This document shows positions 22,833 to 34,565 of a stretch of DNA of 64,000 nt, in pieces. The stretch is taken from assembly GCA_911728455.2 (NCBI GenBank), contig OU452222.1, positions 4,564,108 through 4,628,107 on the forward strand, read 5' to 3'. A model generated the notes under the pieces. It was not told the origin of the DNA. It worked only from the letters and a program-made list of their open reading frames with translations, and searched no databases. Both the position numbers and the translations under genes were made by a program. How positions within the stretch are numbered: the stretch's first letter is position 1; each line of letters opens with the position of its first letter. The stretch comes from Marthasterias glacialis. Taxonomy: Eukaryota > Echinodermata > Asteroidea > Forcipulatida > Asteriidae.

Positions 22833-23339
22833 TTGTTGTATGTATCTTGTTTAAAAAATAAAGCAAGTTATGTAATCCTTATTGTTGGGAAATCATTTAA
22901 CCTTTTACAAGCTAAAACCAAATACATTTACTTAATATCTACTTGTGAACATTTTGTAACTACAGAATGTCTTATTCAAGAAACCAGTTGCATAAGAAGC
23001 GAGATAAGCAGATTAAAAATCCCCCCCCCCTGTATACCTTCCCTGAATAGGTAATAAAAAGAAGAAAAATGTTTGTAGCTTCAAAACAAATTACTTGTTA
23101 AGCTTTCTCACAGAGTACTGTGGTCTACATTTAACAAAAACAAAGGATGAGAAAAGAAATGGTTACAAAATCATGTGCATAAATAATGATGACTGATCAC
23201 ACTGTAAACAAAACCTTGATACCATCCATCACTGGGGAGGGCGTCCTCACCAGGTTTTAATCACCCCTGAAAGGGATTTTTACACATTACAATTGTTGGT
23301 TTGCATACAATTTCTGTAAACTTGACCTTTCAGAGCCAA

Positions 23340-23520
23340 AGATGTAGCTAATAGTTCCCTGAAGTCAAGTGCAAAGGGAATCACCTCTACTCACATCTCG
23401 AAGGCTACAGGGTATAAAGGAGAGCAACGCGTATGATCATCAAGACATCCTTTCCTGGCAGTTCATCTAGCAATCATGAATGAACAACTGAGCACTTTGA
23501 GTTTGTAGGTGTGTTTGTTT
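23340..23520 (+). other. L2 terminal-exon-like block, copy A
   Basis: After CTTGACCTTTCAG comes a conserved stretch containing GGAGAGCAACGCG and AATCATGAATGAACAAC. It is nearly identical in copy B (26890-27085) and recognisable on the minus strand in L3 (36390-36520: GAGGAGAGCAACTCATAATG, AATCATGGATGAACAAC). An ATG opens only a ten-codon frame. Just downstream GTGGGCTGTTTTTGCAGCAC matches the coding exon at 36859-37183, but is followed here by a stop. Confidence 0.4.
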
Positions 23521-23661
23521 AATGTTTTGATGTTTTGTGTTATCGTCGTATAGTGGGCTGTTTTTGCAGCACTATACAGTTAACGTCTTGTAAATAAGTA
23601 CACCATTGCAAGCAAGCACATATGCATTTTTTGAACTATGAAATTGGATATCTTAGAGCCT

Positions 23662-24893
23662 TGGTAGTGCCGAGATTTGATTGATAGTGCGGAGATTCGA
23701 ATGGTGGTGCGGACATTCGATTGGTAGGGCGGAGATTTGATTGGTGGTGCGGACATTCGATTGGTACTGCGGAGATTCGATTGGTGGTGCGGAGATTCGA
23801 TTGGTGGTGCGGAGATTCGATTGATGGTGCGGAGATTCCATTGGTGGTGTGGAGATTCCATTGGTGGTGCGGAGATTCGATTGGTGGTGCGGAGATTCGA
23901 TTGGTAGTGCGGAGATTTGATTGAAGGTGCGGAGATTCGATTGGTAGTGCGGAGATTCGATTGGTGGTGCGGACATTCGATTGGTGGTGCGGACATTCGA
24001 TTGGTAGTGCGGAGATTCGATTGGTGGTGCGGAGATTTGATTGGTGGTGCGGACATTCGATTGGTGGTGCAGTCATTCGATTTGTGGTGCGGAGATTCGA
24101 TTGGTGGTGCGGAGATTCGACTGATAGTGCGGAGATTCGATTGGTGGTGCAGAGATTCGATTGGTGGTGCAGAGATTTGATTGGTGGTGTGGAGATTTGA
24201 CTGATGGTGCAGAGATTCGATTTGTGGTGCAGAGATTCGATTGGTGGTGCGGAGATTCGATTGGTGGTGCAGAGATTCGACTGATGGTGCAGAGATTCGA
24301 TTGGTGGTGCGGAGATTCGATTGGTGGTGCAGAGATTCGACTGATGGTGCAGAGATTCGATTGGTGGTGCGGAGATTCGACTGATGGTGCGGAGATTCGA
24401 TTGGTGGTGGGAGATTCGATTGGTGGTGCGGAGATTCGACTGATAGTGCGGAGATTCGATTGGTGGTGCAGAGATTCGATTGGTGGTGCAGAGATTTGAT
24501 TGGTGGTGTGGAGATTTGACTGATGGTGCAGAGATTCGATTTGTGGTGCAGAGATTCGATTGGTGGTGCGGAGATTCGATTGGTGGTGCAGAGATTCGAC
24601 TGATGGTGCCGAGATTCGATTGGTGGTGCGGAGATTCGATTGGTGGTGCAGAGATTCGACTGATGGTGCAGAGATTCGATTGGTGGTGCGGAGATTCGAC
24701 TGATGGTGCGGAGATTCGATTGGTGGTGGGAGATTCGATTGGTGGTGCGGAGAATCGATTGGTGGTGCTCAGATTCGATTGATGGTGCGGAGATTTGATT
24801 AATGGTGCGGAGATTCGTTTGGTAGTGCGGAGATTCGATTAGTGGGGTGGAGATTCGTTTGGTGGTGCGGAGATTCGATTGATGGTGCCAAGA
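23662..24893. repeat. 20-bp minisatellite, about 61 copies
   Basis: The unit is close to GGAGATTCGATTGGTGGTGC. Variants (GGACATT, AGAGATT, CGACTGATGG, TTTGTGG) recur in blocks: the stretch from about 24121 repeats from about 24440, a higher-order period near 319 bp. Three units make 60 bp, so long frames stay open on both strands, such as RRFDWWCGDSIGGAEI. These are artefacts of the repeat. Confidence 0.9.
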
Positions 24894-25592
24894 TGATTTT
24901 TGTCAAAATTTAAAACAGACTGAATTAAAATGCTTGCAATGGTATACTTATAAAATATTTGTTTGGTTTTTTTTAATTACAAGACTGTTGATCAATCACT
25001 TTGTTAAATGTTATTAGTGGCTCATACAGTAACTTTGATGAGGTTTTTGCCCCCAAATAGCATACATTGTTTTTAATTTTTGGTAAAAATGGCGATTGTA
25101 ATACAGAGAGAAATGAGGCTGCTGCTGGTGGGTCGGAGTGCAAGTCGGGCGGACATAAAGTCATGGCGAGTTGAAAAACATTGCGGCCAATATCAAACAA
25201 GGAATGAATAGTAATAGATATATATAAATATATACAAATCGTTGATAATATTTATATTTATGCTAGATAACTTTCATTCTGAGAGAGAGTTCACTGATGA
25301 TCAAGTTCATTCCAGCACCAATCCTCAAGAGAACTATTATAGGCATTTGACGTCCCACAAAATTACTGTTGCTTGTTTAGATTGCAACAATCAAAATAAT
25401 CCTGAAAGGCATGAGTTCCTCCAAATAGTTTTTGACTCTTACAATTGTGGTTTTCTTCACTTATTTTTGATTGAAAGTATAAAAAAAAGTTCAGGTAAAA
25501 GCAAGTTATCTGAACCTAACTGTTTTAATACTGGTTAATGTTCTTAAATACTAATTGTCGCAAATTGTGCATTTTGTTTGTGTTGCAGTCAG

Positions 25593-25679
25593 GCTTAGCA
25601 TCTCCAAAGACATCTACCCATCAACAAGTAGATGTCCAAGACCAGCCTAAGATAAAGGAGCTGCACTCTCCAGTAAAAG
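25593..25679 (+). other. L2 cassette exon 5 (intact borders, 87 nt)
   Basis: TTTGTGTTGCAG-TCAG and AAAAG-gtgaat borders are kept. The LASPKTSTHQQ frame is open, with ATG changed to AAG. The other frame now has a stop at GCCTAA. The stem keeps nine pairs (GACATCTACC against AGTAGATGTC). It lies upstream of duplication copy B. Confidence 0.55.
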
Positions 25680-26073
25680 GTGAATCCCCCAAAAAGTATA
25701 CTTTTAATATTTACCCCTGGTCCCAAATGGAGGTCTGTAATAATTCTGAGGAATGCATGTTGTTGCTCATGTTTAAACAGAAGTTAACATCAGTCATTTT
25801 CTTGTAGCATTTCAATTCATTCAAAGATATTTGTTGAGTTGCGAAAATCACTGTTGCTTATTTTGATTGCATCAATCAAAATAATCCTAAAATGTACATG
25901 GTCCTCGGAACGTTTTGTTTCTGCTTTCAATGTTGGTATTCTTCACTTACTCTTTTATTGAAAATATTGAAAAAATCCTCAGTAAAAGCAATTAATCTGA
26001 ACTGTTTTACTGATGGATAATGTGTTGAAATACTTCTTGTTGCAAATTTTGCATTTTGTTTGTGTTGCGGAAA

Positions 26074-26155
26074 GGCTATGCATCTCCAAAGACATCTATC
26101 TGTCAACAAGTAGATGTCCAAGACCAGCTTAAGATATAGGAGCTGCACTCTCCTT
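26074..26155 (+). other. L2 cassette 6 (splice sites lost)
   Basis: The paralogue of 22752-22832 in duplication copy B. The acceptor is mutated (GTGTTGCGGAAAGG). Stem arms GACATCTATC and AGTAGATGTC keep nine pairs including one G-U. The stop at GCTTAA is shared with its paralogue, so decay came before the duplication. Confidence 0.5.
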
Positions 26156-26889
26156 TGTTGTATGTATCTTGTTTAAAAAATAACGCAAGTTATGTAATCC
26201 TAACTGTTGGGAAAGCATTCAGACAACCTTTTAAAGTTAAAACCAACTACATGTACTCGATATCTACTTGTGAACATTTTGTAACTGCAGAATGTCCTCT
26301 TCAAGAAACCAGTTGCATAACAAGTGAGATAAGCAGAATAAACACACAACAGAAAATTTAGAAGTTCAAGATTTCAGCACCTTTAATGGAAACAATAAAG
26401 CACCCTTTTCAAACAAAATGTTTTTCCCCTTTTTCAGCATCAGGTGCATCAATCAATGTAATACTTTTCAGAGTGATGAGTGTTTGAAAAAAAACAGCAA
26501 TAATTTATTTACTACAGTTTAACCTTGCCCTAATTATTGCAATCTCCTGAACCGGAGACGGAGGGATCATTAAGCTCAAAATACCCCCCTCCCATAAACC
26601 TTCCCTGAATAGGTAATACAAAAGAAAAATGTTAGTAGCTTCAAAAACAAATTACTTGTTAAGCTTTCTCACAGAGTACTGTGGTCTACTTTTAACAAAA
26701 ACAAAGGATGAGAAAAGAAATGGTTAAAAAATCATGTGCATAAATAATGATGACTGATCACACTGTAAACAAAACCTTGATACCATCCATCGTTGGGGGA
26801 GGGGGGTCCTCACCAGTTTTTAATCACACCCGAAAGGGATTTTTACACATTACAATTGTTGGTTTGCATACAATTTCTGTAAACTTGAC

Positions 26890-27085
26890 CTTTCAGAGCC
26901 AAAGATGTATCTAATAGTTCCCTGACGTCAAGTGCAAAGGGAATCACCTCTACTGACATCTTGAAGGCTACAGGGTATAAAGAAGAGCAACGCATATGAT
27001 CATCAAGACATCCTTTCCTGGCAGTTCATCTAGCAATCATGAATGAACAACCAAGCACTTTGAGTTTGTAGGTGTGTTTGTTTAA
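26890..27085 (+). other. L2 terminal-exon-like block, copy B
   Basis: Nearly identical to 23340-23520, including CTTGACCTTTCAG, AGAGCAACGC and AATCATGAATGAACAAC. The downstream GTGGGCTGTTTTTGCAGCAC is present again near 27117. The conservation could reflect recent duplication alone. Confidence 0.4.
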
Positions 27086-27229
27086 TGTTTTGATGTTTTG
27101 TGTTATCGTCGTATAGTGGGCTGTTTTTGCAGCACTATACAGTAGTGTTTATATCTTGTAAATAAGTACACCATTGCAAGCAAGCACATACGCGTTTTTT
27201 GAACTTTGAAATTGGAGATCTTAGAGCCT

Positions 27230-27388
27230 TGGTAGTGCGGAGATTCGATTGGTAGTGCGGAGATTCGATTGATGGGGTTGGAGATTCGATTGGTAGTGCG
27301 GAGATTCGATTGGTGGTGCGGAGATTCGATTGGTGGTGCGGAGATTCGATTGGTGGTGCGGAGATTCGATTGGTGGTGCGGAGATTCC
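27230..27388. repeat. 20-bp minisatellite, short copy
   Basis: About eight units of the GGAGATTCGATTGGTGGTGC type, in the place where copy A has about 61. It breaks off at GATTCCATTCGG, where a GC-rich segment begins. Confidence 0.9.
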
Positions 27389-27780
27389 ATTCGGAAACGA
27401 TGGTGGTAAACACGGAAAATTCCGAATATATAAAGGGACCTGGACACGTGCACGTGGCATGTGGGGTCCTACTGCCGGCCAGGGTGACAGCTGGTTGTTG
27501 ATCTTAAAGGTGCATCAGGCTGCACCATCGTAAGGAGCATGGTTCTGGTGTGATCACAAATGGTTGGCAAACGGCAGTAGTCCCGAGTCTTGGCCGTGGG
27601 GCTTTGGGACCGCGTTAGTACAGCTAGGGGACTGCCTCGGGGTTCCGCCTTGGGGTGGCGGACCGGACCCTGCCGAAAGGTGGGTGAAATGGCTCTGACG
27701 ATGCTAGAATGCGTGTGGGGCTGGTATCCTGGGACCTGCTCGTGGTGGCCCTGCTTTAGACTAACCTGACCAGGATGAAA
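27388..27780. other. GC-rich insertion, unrecognised
   Basis: About 390 bp, clearly richer in G and C than its surroundings and absent from duplication copy A. Near its left end lies GAATATATAAAGGGACC, a TATA-like box, then palindromic words (CACGTGCACGTGG). No tRNA, 5S or snRNA is recognised and no long frame exists. It may be part of a mobile element or a small promoter-driven RNA gene. Both are guesses. Confidence 0.45.
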
Positions 27781-28109
27781 TTGGCAAAATTTAAAACTGA
27801 CTGAATTAAACTGCTTGCAATGGTGTACTTATAAAATATTTTGTTATTTTTAATTATAAGGCTGTTGATCAATCAACTTTGTTAAACTTTATTAGTGGTA
27901 CATACAGTAACTTTGATGTGGTTTTTGCCCCCAAATAGTATACATTGCTTTTAATATTTGGTAATAAACGCGATTGTGTAACATACAGAAACGAGGCTGC
28001 TGCTGATGGGTTGGAGCGCGAGTCGGACGCAAGTCATCGCGCGTTGAAAATATTGCGGCCAATAAAAACAAGGATTGAATAGTTATAGATATAAATAATA
28101 TAATATAAT

Positions 28110-30890
28110 ATTATAATAATTGCAATAAATAAATATATATAAATCGTTGAAATTATTTTTTAAAAATACTAAATGATTTCTAGGCTTTGTGGACAAAGTT
28201 TGTTTTAAAGACAAAACAGCATATTCAGATCAGATTTATTTATTAAAAATTTAACCACTAACATCTGAAAAGAATTAGCTTCTGTGATTTGATTGAAATT
28301 ACTCAAAACAAAAGGCCATATTATAGTAGCATGTTGGTATTTTAATTTCAATTTTAATCAGAAAACAAACTAGTTTATGAACTAAAAATTAATGATAAAA
28401 CCTGATAAAATATTGTCATTGCACTAATTACATGCTATAAAAATGATTGCATTCACACCTTCATCTAAGATTATGCTCCTATAAACACGAATGTGTCACA
28501 ATTTTAACTACAAAATAATAGTTAATATGTATGTAAATGTTTGTTTATAGTAGTTCATGAATTTCAAAGAAAAAAATATGTGATAAAGGTACTGTAGTGT
28601 CTCCTACTAACATTCCATAATTAAATTAGGTTTTGAATTAAATGAATGATATTTAAATTCACTACGCATTTAACATACGTTATTCCCCAAATACATAAAT
28701 GCTAACTCTCTAACAGGTTCTAGATTTTTTAAGTATTGAATTTTTAACCTTTTACCAATCCTATATCAGTGTTGCTTCAGTTAAATGCATGTGATGACAT
28801 TTTTAAATATTGATAAATTGATTAACATTCATATATGACAAAGTTAAAAATATATGTATCAATTAAGTCAACATTAAGCTAACTCTAACAAGTCTATTTT
28901 TCAAATTTGAGTGACTGTTCATTTTACAACACTAACTACAGTGTTTTAAGAAGTAACTTCAACATATCGATGTTACAAATGCTGACACCCAACTGTTAAT
29001 TTTGTTGTAAGATACAAAAAGCGGTTAAAATTTTCTGTTTTTAAAAACATATATCTTTATCAAATCCTATCATTTTGTTACTTGCAAATTATGACATTGT
29101 ATTAAGAAATTATTTAACATTTATAGGACAACATTAAAAAATATATATATCAACTAAATCAACATTAATCTAACTCTAACAAGAGTATGTTTCAGATTTG
29201 AATAAGTATACATTTTACGATACTTACTACAATGAAATGTGTTTTTAAGAACTAATTTAAGCATTCGAAGTCACAAATGATAAACTATAGGCTGACACCC
29301 AACTGTCAATTTTGATGTAAGATGCAACAAGGTTTAAATTTAGAACTGACCGTTTTTATTTGCGAAATTTTCATCCAATGATTAACAGGTTAGGCAAGAA
29401 ATTAATGCTGGGAATTGGGGTCCACTTTGAGGCCTGTGAAGAGTGGCCAATTTTATTACACAAAAAGACAGAAAAGAGTAACAAAATTAATAGATTTGTT
29501 TAAACTATTTGAAAAGATTATATCACTGGTGTGGATGGTTCTTTTGGGTTCTTACATAAGTCAGGCCTACACGTAGATTAACAATTTCTTGACAAATAAT
29601 GATTACTAATATTAATATTAAAAACAGTGAGTACAGGTCAGGCCTACACATAGATTAACACTTTGTTGACAAATAACTACTTTGTTGACTACTAACATTA
29701 ATACTAGTGTGAACTGGTGAGAAGATGTCAGGCCTTCATGAAGATTTATATTATGTGTTATTTTATGTGAAACAAGTTGTAGCACTAAATTCTGGTGGCT
29801 CTTAGATCTAGTTCTGTCCAATAGATTAGACCTACATGTACATGTAGATTTTTTCATTGTTAAGTATAATTATTAAAACTAATGAAACTATCACCAATTC
29901 AAACTTTTAATCTCAGTGAAACAAATGACTTTCAACAGTTCAAAGTATCTAACAAATTATTCTCTTAACATGTTTATAACAAGAACATTTATTATTAGTA
30001 TATAAATTATGAGAAATGAATAACTTGAAAGTACATTGTTTGCAGCTTGAGGGTCGAACTCAAACCTCAAGTGGTATTTTAATTATTACAACAATGAAGA
30101 AAAAATTAATATAATTTTTTTAATGCAATTATTACGATAACTTTTTTCTGTCTTTGAAAGTTAAATGTTGGAAATTTATCGATCAATATTTTGATCAGAA
30201 ATTAACTCTTTTCTATGTTAGAGCTGAGTTTGTACATTATATATCTTCCAATTTATGCACCGCATTTAATTGTATTAAGAAATTCATGCGATAATAATAA
30301 ACTATTATTAAGAAATAATTCATTTTCTTTAATAGGGTCAAACATAAAGCTCTAAGTTAGGCTATCACAAGTTAATAAAATCTTGAGTAATGTCGGTGAT
30401 GCGAAATATCGTGCTTTGGTTTTTATAAACGGGCGCTGCAGAGATTGAACGTTAACTTGCATTTTATACACGATCGGGTGCATCTATTCAGCCGTGCAAA
30501 AAAGCAGCCTCGCTTCAGAAATGTATTGTTTGACACTTGAAATGTGATGAGAAAATAAAGGAATTGTTATCTCAATTGCTGTGAAAATAACCAAAGCAGT
30601 GTCTTTAAAGATCAGAATAGTCCCACATTTTACTTGACGATAAATAAACCACATTGAAGTAACTGTATATATATTATAAAAATCTCAAAAATAAACCAAT
30701 AAAGTGAAGTTTGATTAGGATTCTACCGATCCATTACTGAAATGAAGAATCACGTGACACCCTCCCAAAGTTGGACACAGTATAAATGAGTATATGTACA
30801 GAGAAGTCCAACCCATTGTTTCTCATTAGGCCAGTGTAAATATTGCTTTAAATCACTGACAAGTATCCCCCAATGGTGCCTTTATATAAT
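28110..30890. other. AT-rich gene-free stretch with a small tandem duplication
   Basis: No gene is seen. About 28835-29050 and 29125-29345 are two diverged copies (TCAACATTAA, CTAACTCTAACAAG, GCTGACACCCAACTGT). Short repeats of GTCAGGCCTACAC(A/G)TAGATTAAC occur at about 29560 and 29640. The rest is A/T-dominated. Confidence 0.5.
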
Positions 30891-30899
30891 AGTAAAATT

Positions 30900-32370
30900 A
30901 ATAAAAATGATAATAATAATAATGAAAATGATAAGGGTAAGGGTAAGGGTCATGATAATGAAGTGTAATGTGATGGGGATAATGATAGTGGTCAGGGTTA
31001 GGGTAAGGGTAATAAAAATGATAAGGGTAAGGATAAGGTAATGATAATGATAAGGGGAAGGGTGGTGATAATGATAATGGTAAGGGTAAGGGTGGTGATA
31101 AATGACGATATCGATGAGGGTGATAATGATAATAAAGGTAAGGGTAAGGGTAAGGATACTGATAATAATGATGGTGATAATGATAATGGTAAGGGTAAGG
31201 GTGGTGATAAATGACGATATCGATGAGGGTGATAATGATAATAAAGGTAAGGGTAAGGGTAAGGATACTGATAATAATGATGGTGATAATGATAAGGGTA
31301 AGGGTAAGGGTAATGATGATGGGGATAATGATAATTGTAAGGGTAAGGGTAAGGGTAAGCCGAGGGTAATGATAATGATATATGATGGGGGATAATGATA
31401 ATGGTTAGGGTCAGGGTAATAATAAGGGTAAGGGTAAGGATAAGGTACTGATAAGGATAAGGGGAAGGGTGGTGATAATGATGATGACAATGATAATGAT
31501 AAGGGTTAGGGTAAGGGTAAGCCGAGGGTAATGATAATGATATATGATGGGGGATAATGATAATGGTTAGGGTAAGCCAAGGGTAATGATAATGATATAT
31601 GATGGGGGGATAATGATAATGGTTAGGGTAAGCCAAGGGTAATGATAATGATATATGATGGGGGATAATGATAATGGTTAGGGTAAGCCAAGGGTAATGA
31701 TAATGATATATGATGGGGGATAATGATAATGGTTAGGGTAAGCCAAGGGTAATGATAATGATATATGATGGGGGATAATGATAATGGTTAGGTTTAGGGT
31801 AAGGGTAATAATAATGATAAGGGTAAGGGTAAGGATAAGGTACTGATAATGATAAGGGGAAGGGTGGTGATAATGATAATGATAAAGATAAGGATAAGGG
31901 TGATGATAATGATGTGGATAATGATAAGAATAAGGGTAATAAGTGGTAAGTAATAAGAATAAGTGGTGATAAGTATAATAAAAGTAAGGGTGGTGATAAG
32001 GATAAGAGTAAGGGTGGTGATAATGATAAGGATAAGGGTAAGGATAGGGGTAAGGGTGGTGATAAAGATAATGATAAGAGGTTGGTGATAAGGATAGGGG
32101 TAAGGGTGGTGATAAAGATAATGATAAGAGGTTGGTGATAAGGATAAGGGTAAGGGTGGTGATAAGGATAATGATATAAGGATAAGGATAAGAGCAAGGA
32201 TGGTGATAATGATAAGGATAAGGGTAAGGATAGGGGTAAGGGTGGTGATAAAGATAATGATAAGAGGTTGGTGATAAGGATAAGGGTAAGGGTGGTGATG
32301 ATGATGATGATGATGGGGATAATGATAATGGTAAGGGTGATAATGGCAATGGTAATGGAAGGGCCTGACT
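30900..32370. repeat. Telomere-like and GATAAT-rich simple-repeat array
   Basis: The plus strand is built from AAGGGT, GGTTAGGGTAAGGGT and GATAATGATAATG words. From about 31500 to 31800 a unit of about 55 bp repeats five or six times (GGTTAGGGTAAGCCAAGGGT, then ATGATATATGATGGGGGATA). The minus strand gives frames of 154-238 aa made of Y, P, L and S; these are artefacts. Runs of GGG could form G-quadruplexes. Confidence 0.85.
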
Positions 32371-33350
32371 TTCTTTTCTTTGATTATTTGGCATACCTTT
32401 TAGCTACTGAACAAAACAATCTCACGTGATCCAAATAGACGTAATGGTGAGGTAGAGCCACTTTTATCGTAATAAGTGAAAATATTAATTTAAAAAAATG
32501 TATTGAAGATGCATGTGTAGGAGTGTGTATCGGTGTAGCCAGGATTTTGTTCACTGGGGTACGGAGGGAGGGGGCGAGAGCCTTGTTCTTTAATGAATTA
32601 CATGTAGGCCTATGTGGATTATTTTCATGGGGGCACCTGGGGGGGGGGGCACTGGGAGTATGATTTTATCAAGGATGCTAAAATAAGGGGAGGGTAGATA
32701 GTGGTAGCGCCCTCTAGCAGTGACCAAAAGAAATGAACATTATTGCTGAGAATATTGAATAACGTAATAGTTGATGTAGCATTTGTAATGCAGGCACTCG
32801 TGTAGTCTTCAAGGGGTCTCATTTTACAAATTGAAAGAGTGTATTTTTACTTAAAAGACTGCAATAGTTTGAACTTGTACAGTGAATAGTGAGTGTTTTA
32901 TACAAAAGTGGTATTACTGTAAAAAATACTGTAATAAACAGTTTATTTTGTTCGTTTTTAGACAATGTGCATATTGTTTTGCGTAACAAAAGATTGATAC
33001 TTTTGATAAGGAAAACAAGTAGCTAATGTTATGAGAAATTTAGTTATCAATTAAATTAATTTAAGGACCATAAGTCTGTTAAATATTTTTGATAATGTAA
33101 TTTTCATTGTAAAACTACTTAGTAATGTTTGTAGTCTTAATTGTCTGTACTTTTTACTTGTTAAATACAATTCGTGTTGTGTAATACGGTGTTTTTTGTT
33201 CTATAAATAAACTGTTGTAAACGGGCAGAAATTTCCTCATCTTTTTCTTCTGGCTCATGCAAAGGTCATAGGTCAAAGGGCGCATCTCATTTAATTTTTT
33301 TTTTTTACCTATCCATCCTAAGGTTTATATATAAGTTCCGAGCGATTTTT
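32370..33350. other. Unassigned
   Basis: No gene recognised. A short stretch at about 32530-32650 (GTGTAGCCAGGATTTTG, GGGGCACCTGGGGGGG) resembles ends of G-rich MITEs seen elsewhere. The remainder is AT-rich. Confidence 0.35.
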
Positions 33351-33354
33351 TTCA

Positions 33355-33565
33355 AGCGGCGATGTAGCCCAGTGGGCTAGCTCACAGCTCCCGGATTTCT
33401 GGGGCTGTGAGCTCGGGGGTTCAAATCCTGGTGGACCCCTTTTTTACTGGTAAAAATTAACTTTTTTATAAATTCTTGTAAAATAGGGTAGGGCTTGAAC
33501 CCGGTACCTTCAGCTCTGTAACCTCTATCTCTCACCACTCTGCTACTGAGCTTTCATGAAATCTT
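33355..33565. repeat. Two tRNA-like heads facing each other
   Basis: On the plus strand at 33360-33440, TAGCCCAGTGGGCTAG (box A-like) and GGTTCAAATCC (box B) flank a stem. On the minus strand at 33485-33560, AGCTCAGTAGCAGAGTGG and GGGTTCAAGCCC do the same. T-arm and acceptor pairing in the first is poor, so both are best read as tRNA-derived SINE heads, not tRNA genes. Confidence 0.5.
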
Positions 33566-33679
33566 AACGGTTTTTGACCTGATGAATATTAGAATGGCTG
33601 GACTTAGAAAATTTTTCAGAAAAATATTTCCCTGGCTATACCCTTGGATTTCTGGCAGATCTGAGGGTTGACCAAGGGC

Positions 33680-34150
33680 CTTGGAGCTGAGATTGGGGAG
33701 TAAAATTTCCAAGGGCTGAGGGGTTGCCTCAGCTCTGAGACTCACTGGGCCAGGGGCTTGGTGGTTGCTGGGCAGTCAGTCAGCCAGTGGGTTTAGCTGG
33801 TTGGACTATAGGCATGATCATGCTGGGTAGAGGACTGGGGCCAGGGGTTGGGAGTTGCTGGGCAGTCAGTTGGCAATTGGGCTGATGAGCTGGTTGGATT
33901 TGAGGGTAAGGGAGATGGGCTACGCTGGGGTGTGGCTGGCTGTACATAGGCATGATGATCAAGCTGGGTAGAGGACTTGGGCCAGGGGCTGGGAGGTTGA
34001 TGGGTGGGTTGGATTTGATGGTAGGGGTGATGGACTAGTAGTCATCATGCTGGGGAAATGTCTAGCTGGGGATGGGCATGATTAGGATAGATATAGGACT
34101 GGGCCTGGTTGGGATGGGGGTTGTTGGGTATAGGTTCATGGGACTTCACT
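33680..34150. repeat. Degenerate tandem repeat, about 130-bp unit
   Basis: Three diverged units start at GGGCCAGGGG near 33751, 33840 and 33980. They share GTTGCTGGGCAGTCAGT, CATGATCA(T/A)GCTGGGTAGAGGAC and AGCTGGTTGGA. A proline-rich 60-aa minus-strand frame is a by-product. Confidence 0.6.
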
Positions 34151-34565
34151 GTAGGGTGGAATTGATTTAAAGGAACAGTTCAAATTGTCTTAAAGGAATA
34201 ACTGTGTCGCAGCATTGATTTAAAGGTATACAAGTATTAATTGTTATGGAACCTTTTTATATTGAAGCAACTCTCAAATGTAAAGATGGGAACTTCTTGT
34301 TTGGAGGGGAATCATTGAAGGTATTACTGGGTGGTTTAGGTTCTTAAAGGTATGGAACTTTTTTGTTTTATGGGGGGTTTAAATAGAAGTGTGGTACATT
34401 TTGTATTGAAGGCATGACTGAGTGGTATAGAATGATTTTAAAGGTATGGTACTTTTGGGATTAAAGTAGTTATGGTATTTGCAAATTTATGTAAAGGGGT
34501 TATACTTTATGGTGTAGACTCGATTTTATTGCAAAGGAAAAGGATTGAGAGGATAACAAAATGTT

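Larger units (their letters stand above)
22420..25220 (+). repeat. Segmental duplication, copy A
   Basis: This stretch and 25733-28110 are the same in order: end of a cassette unit, decayed cassette, ACAGAGTACTGTGGTCTAC block, terminal-exon-like block, minisatellite, then GCTTGCAATGG, TTTTTGCCCCCAAATAG and GAGGCTGCTGCTG blocks. Copy A has a minisatellite of about 1.2 kb where copy B has about 160 bp. Copy B has extra DNA at about 26345-26585 and 27388-27780. Confidence 0.85.
25733..28110 (+). repeat. Segmental duplication, copy B
   Basis: Matches 22420-25220 in order and sequence, as described there. The downstream shared part runs from about 27785 (AAATTTAAAACTGACTGAATT) to about 28100. The two copies lie in direct tandem orientation about 500 bp apart. 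Confidence 0.85.

Noticed and set aside
23580..24782. Long frames on both strands (up to 158 aa) across the minisatellite
   Set aside because: A 20-bp unit repeats in frame every 60 bp, so frames open on either strand automatically. There is no start context, splice site or non-repeat sequence to support a gene.
23662..24893. Regularly spaced repeats as a CRISPR array
   Set aside because: The repeats are contiguous without unique spacers, and this is an animal genome.
30882..32394. Frames of 202, 212 and 238 aa rich in Y, P, L and S
   Set aside because: They are translations of AAGGGT and GATAAT simple repeats on the opposite strand.
33360..33440. Functional tRNA gene
   Set aside because: Box A and B words are good, but the T-arm and acceptor stems do not pair properly.
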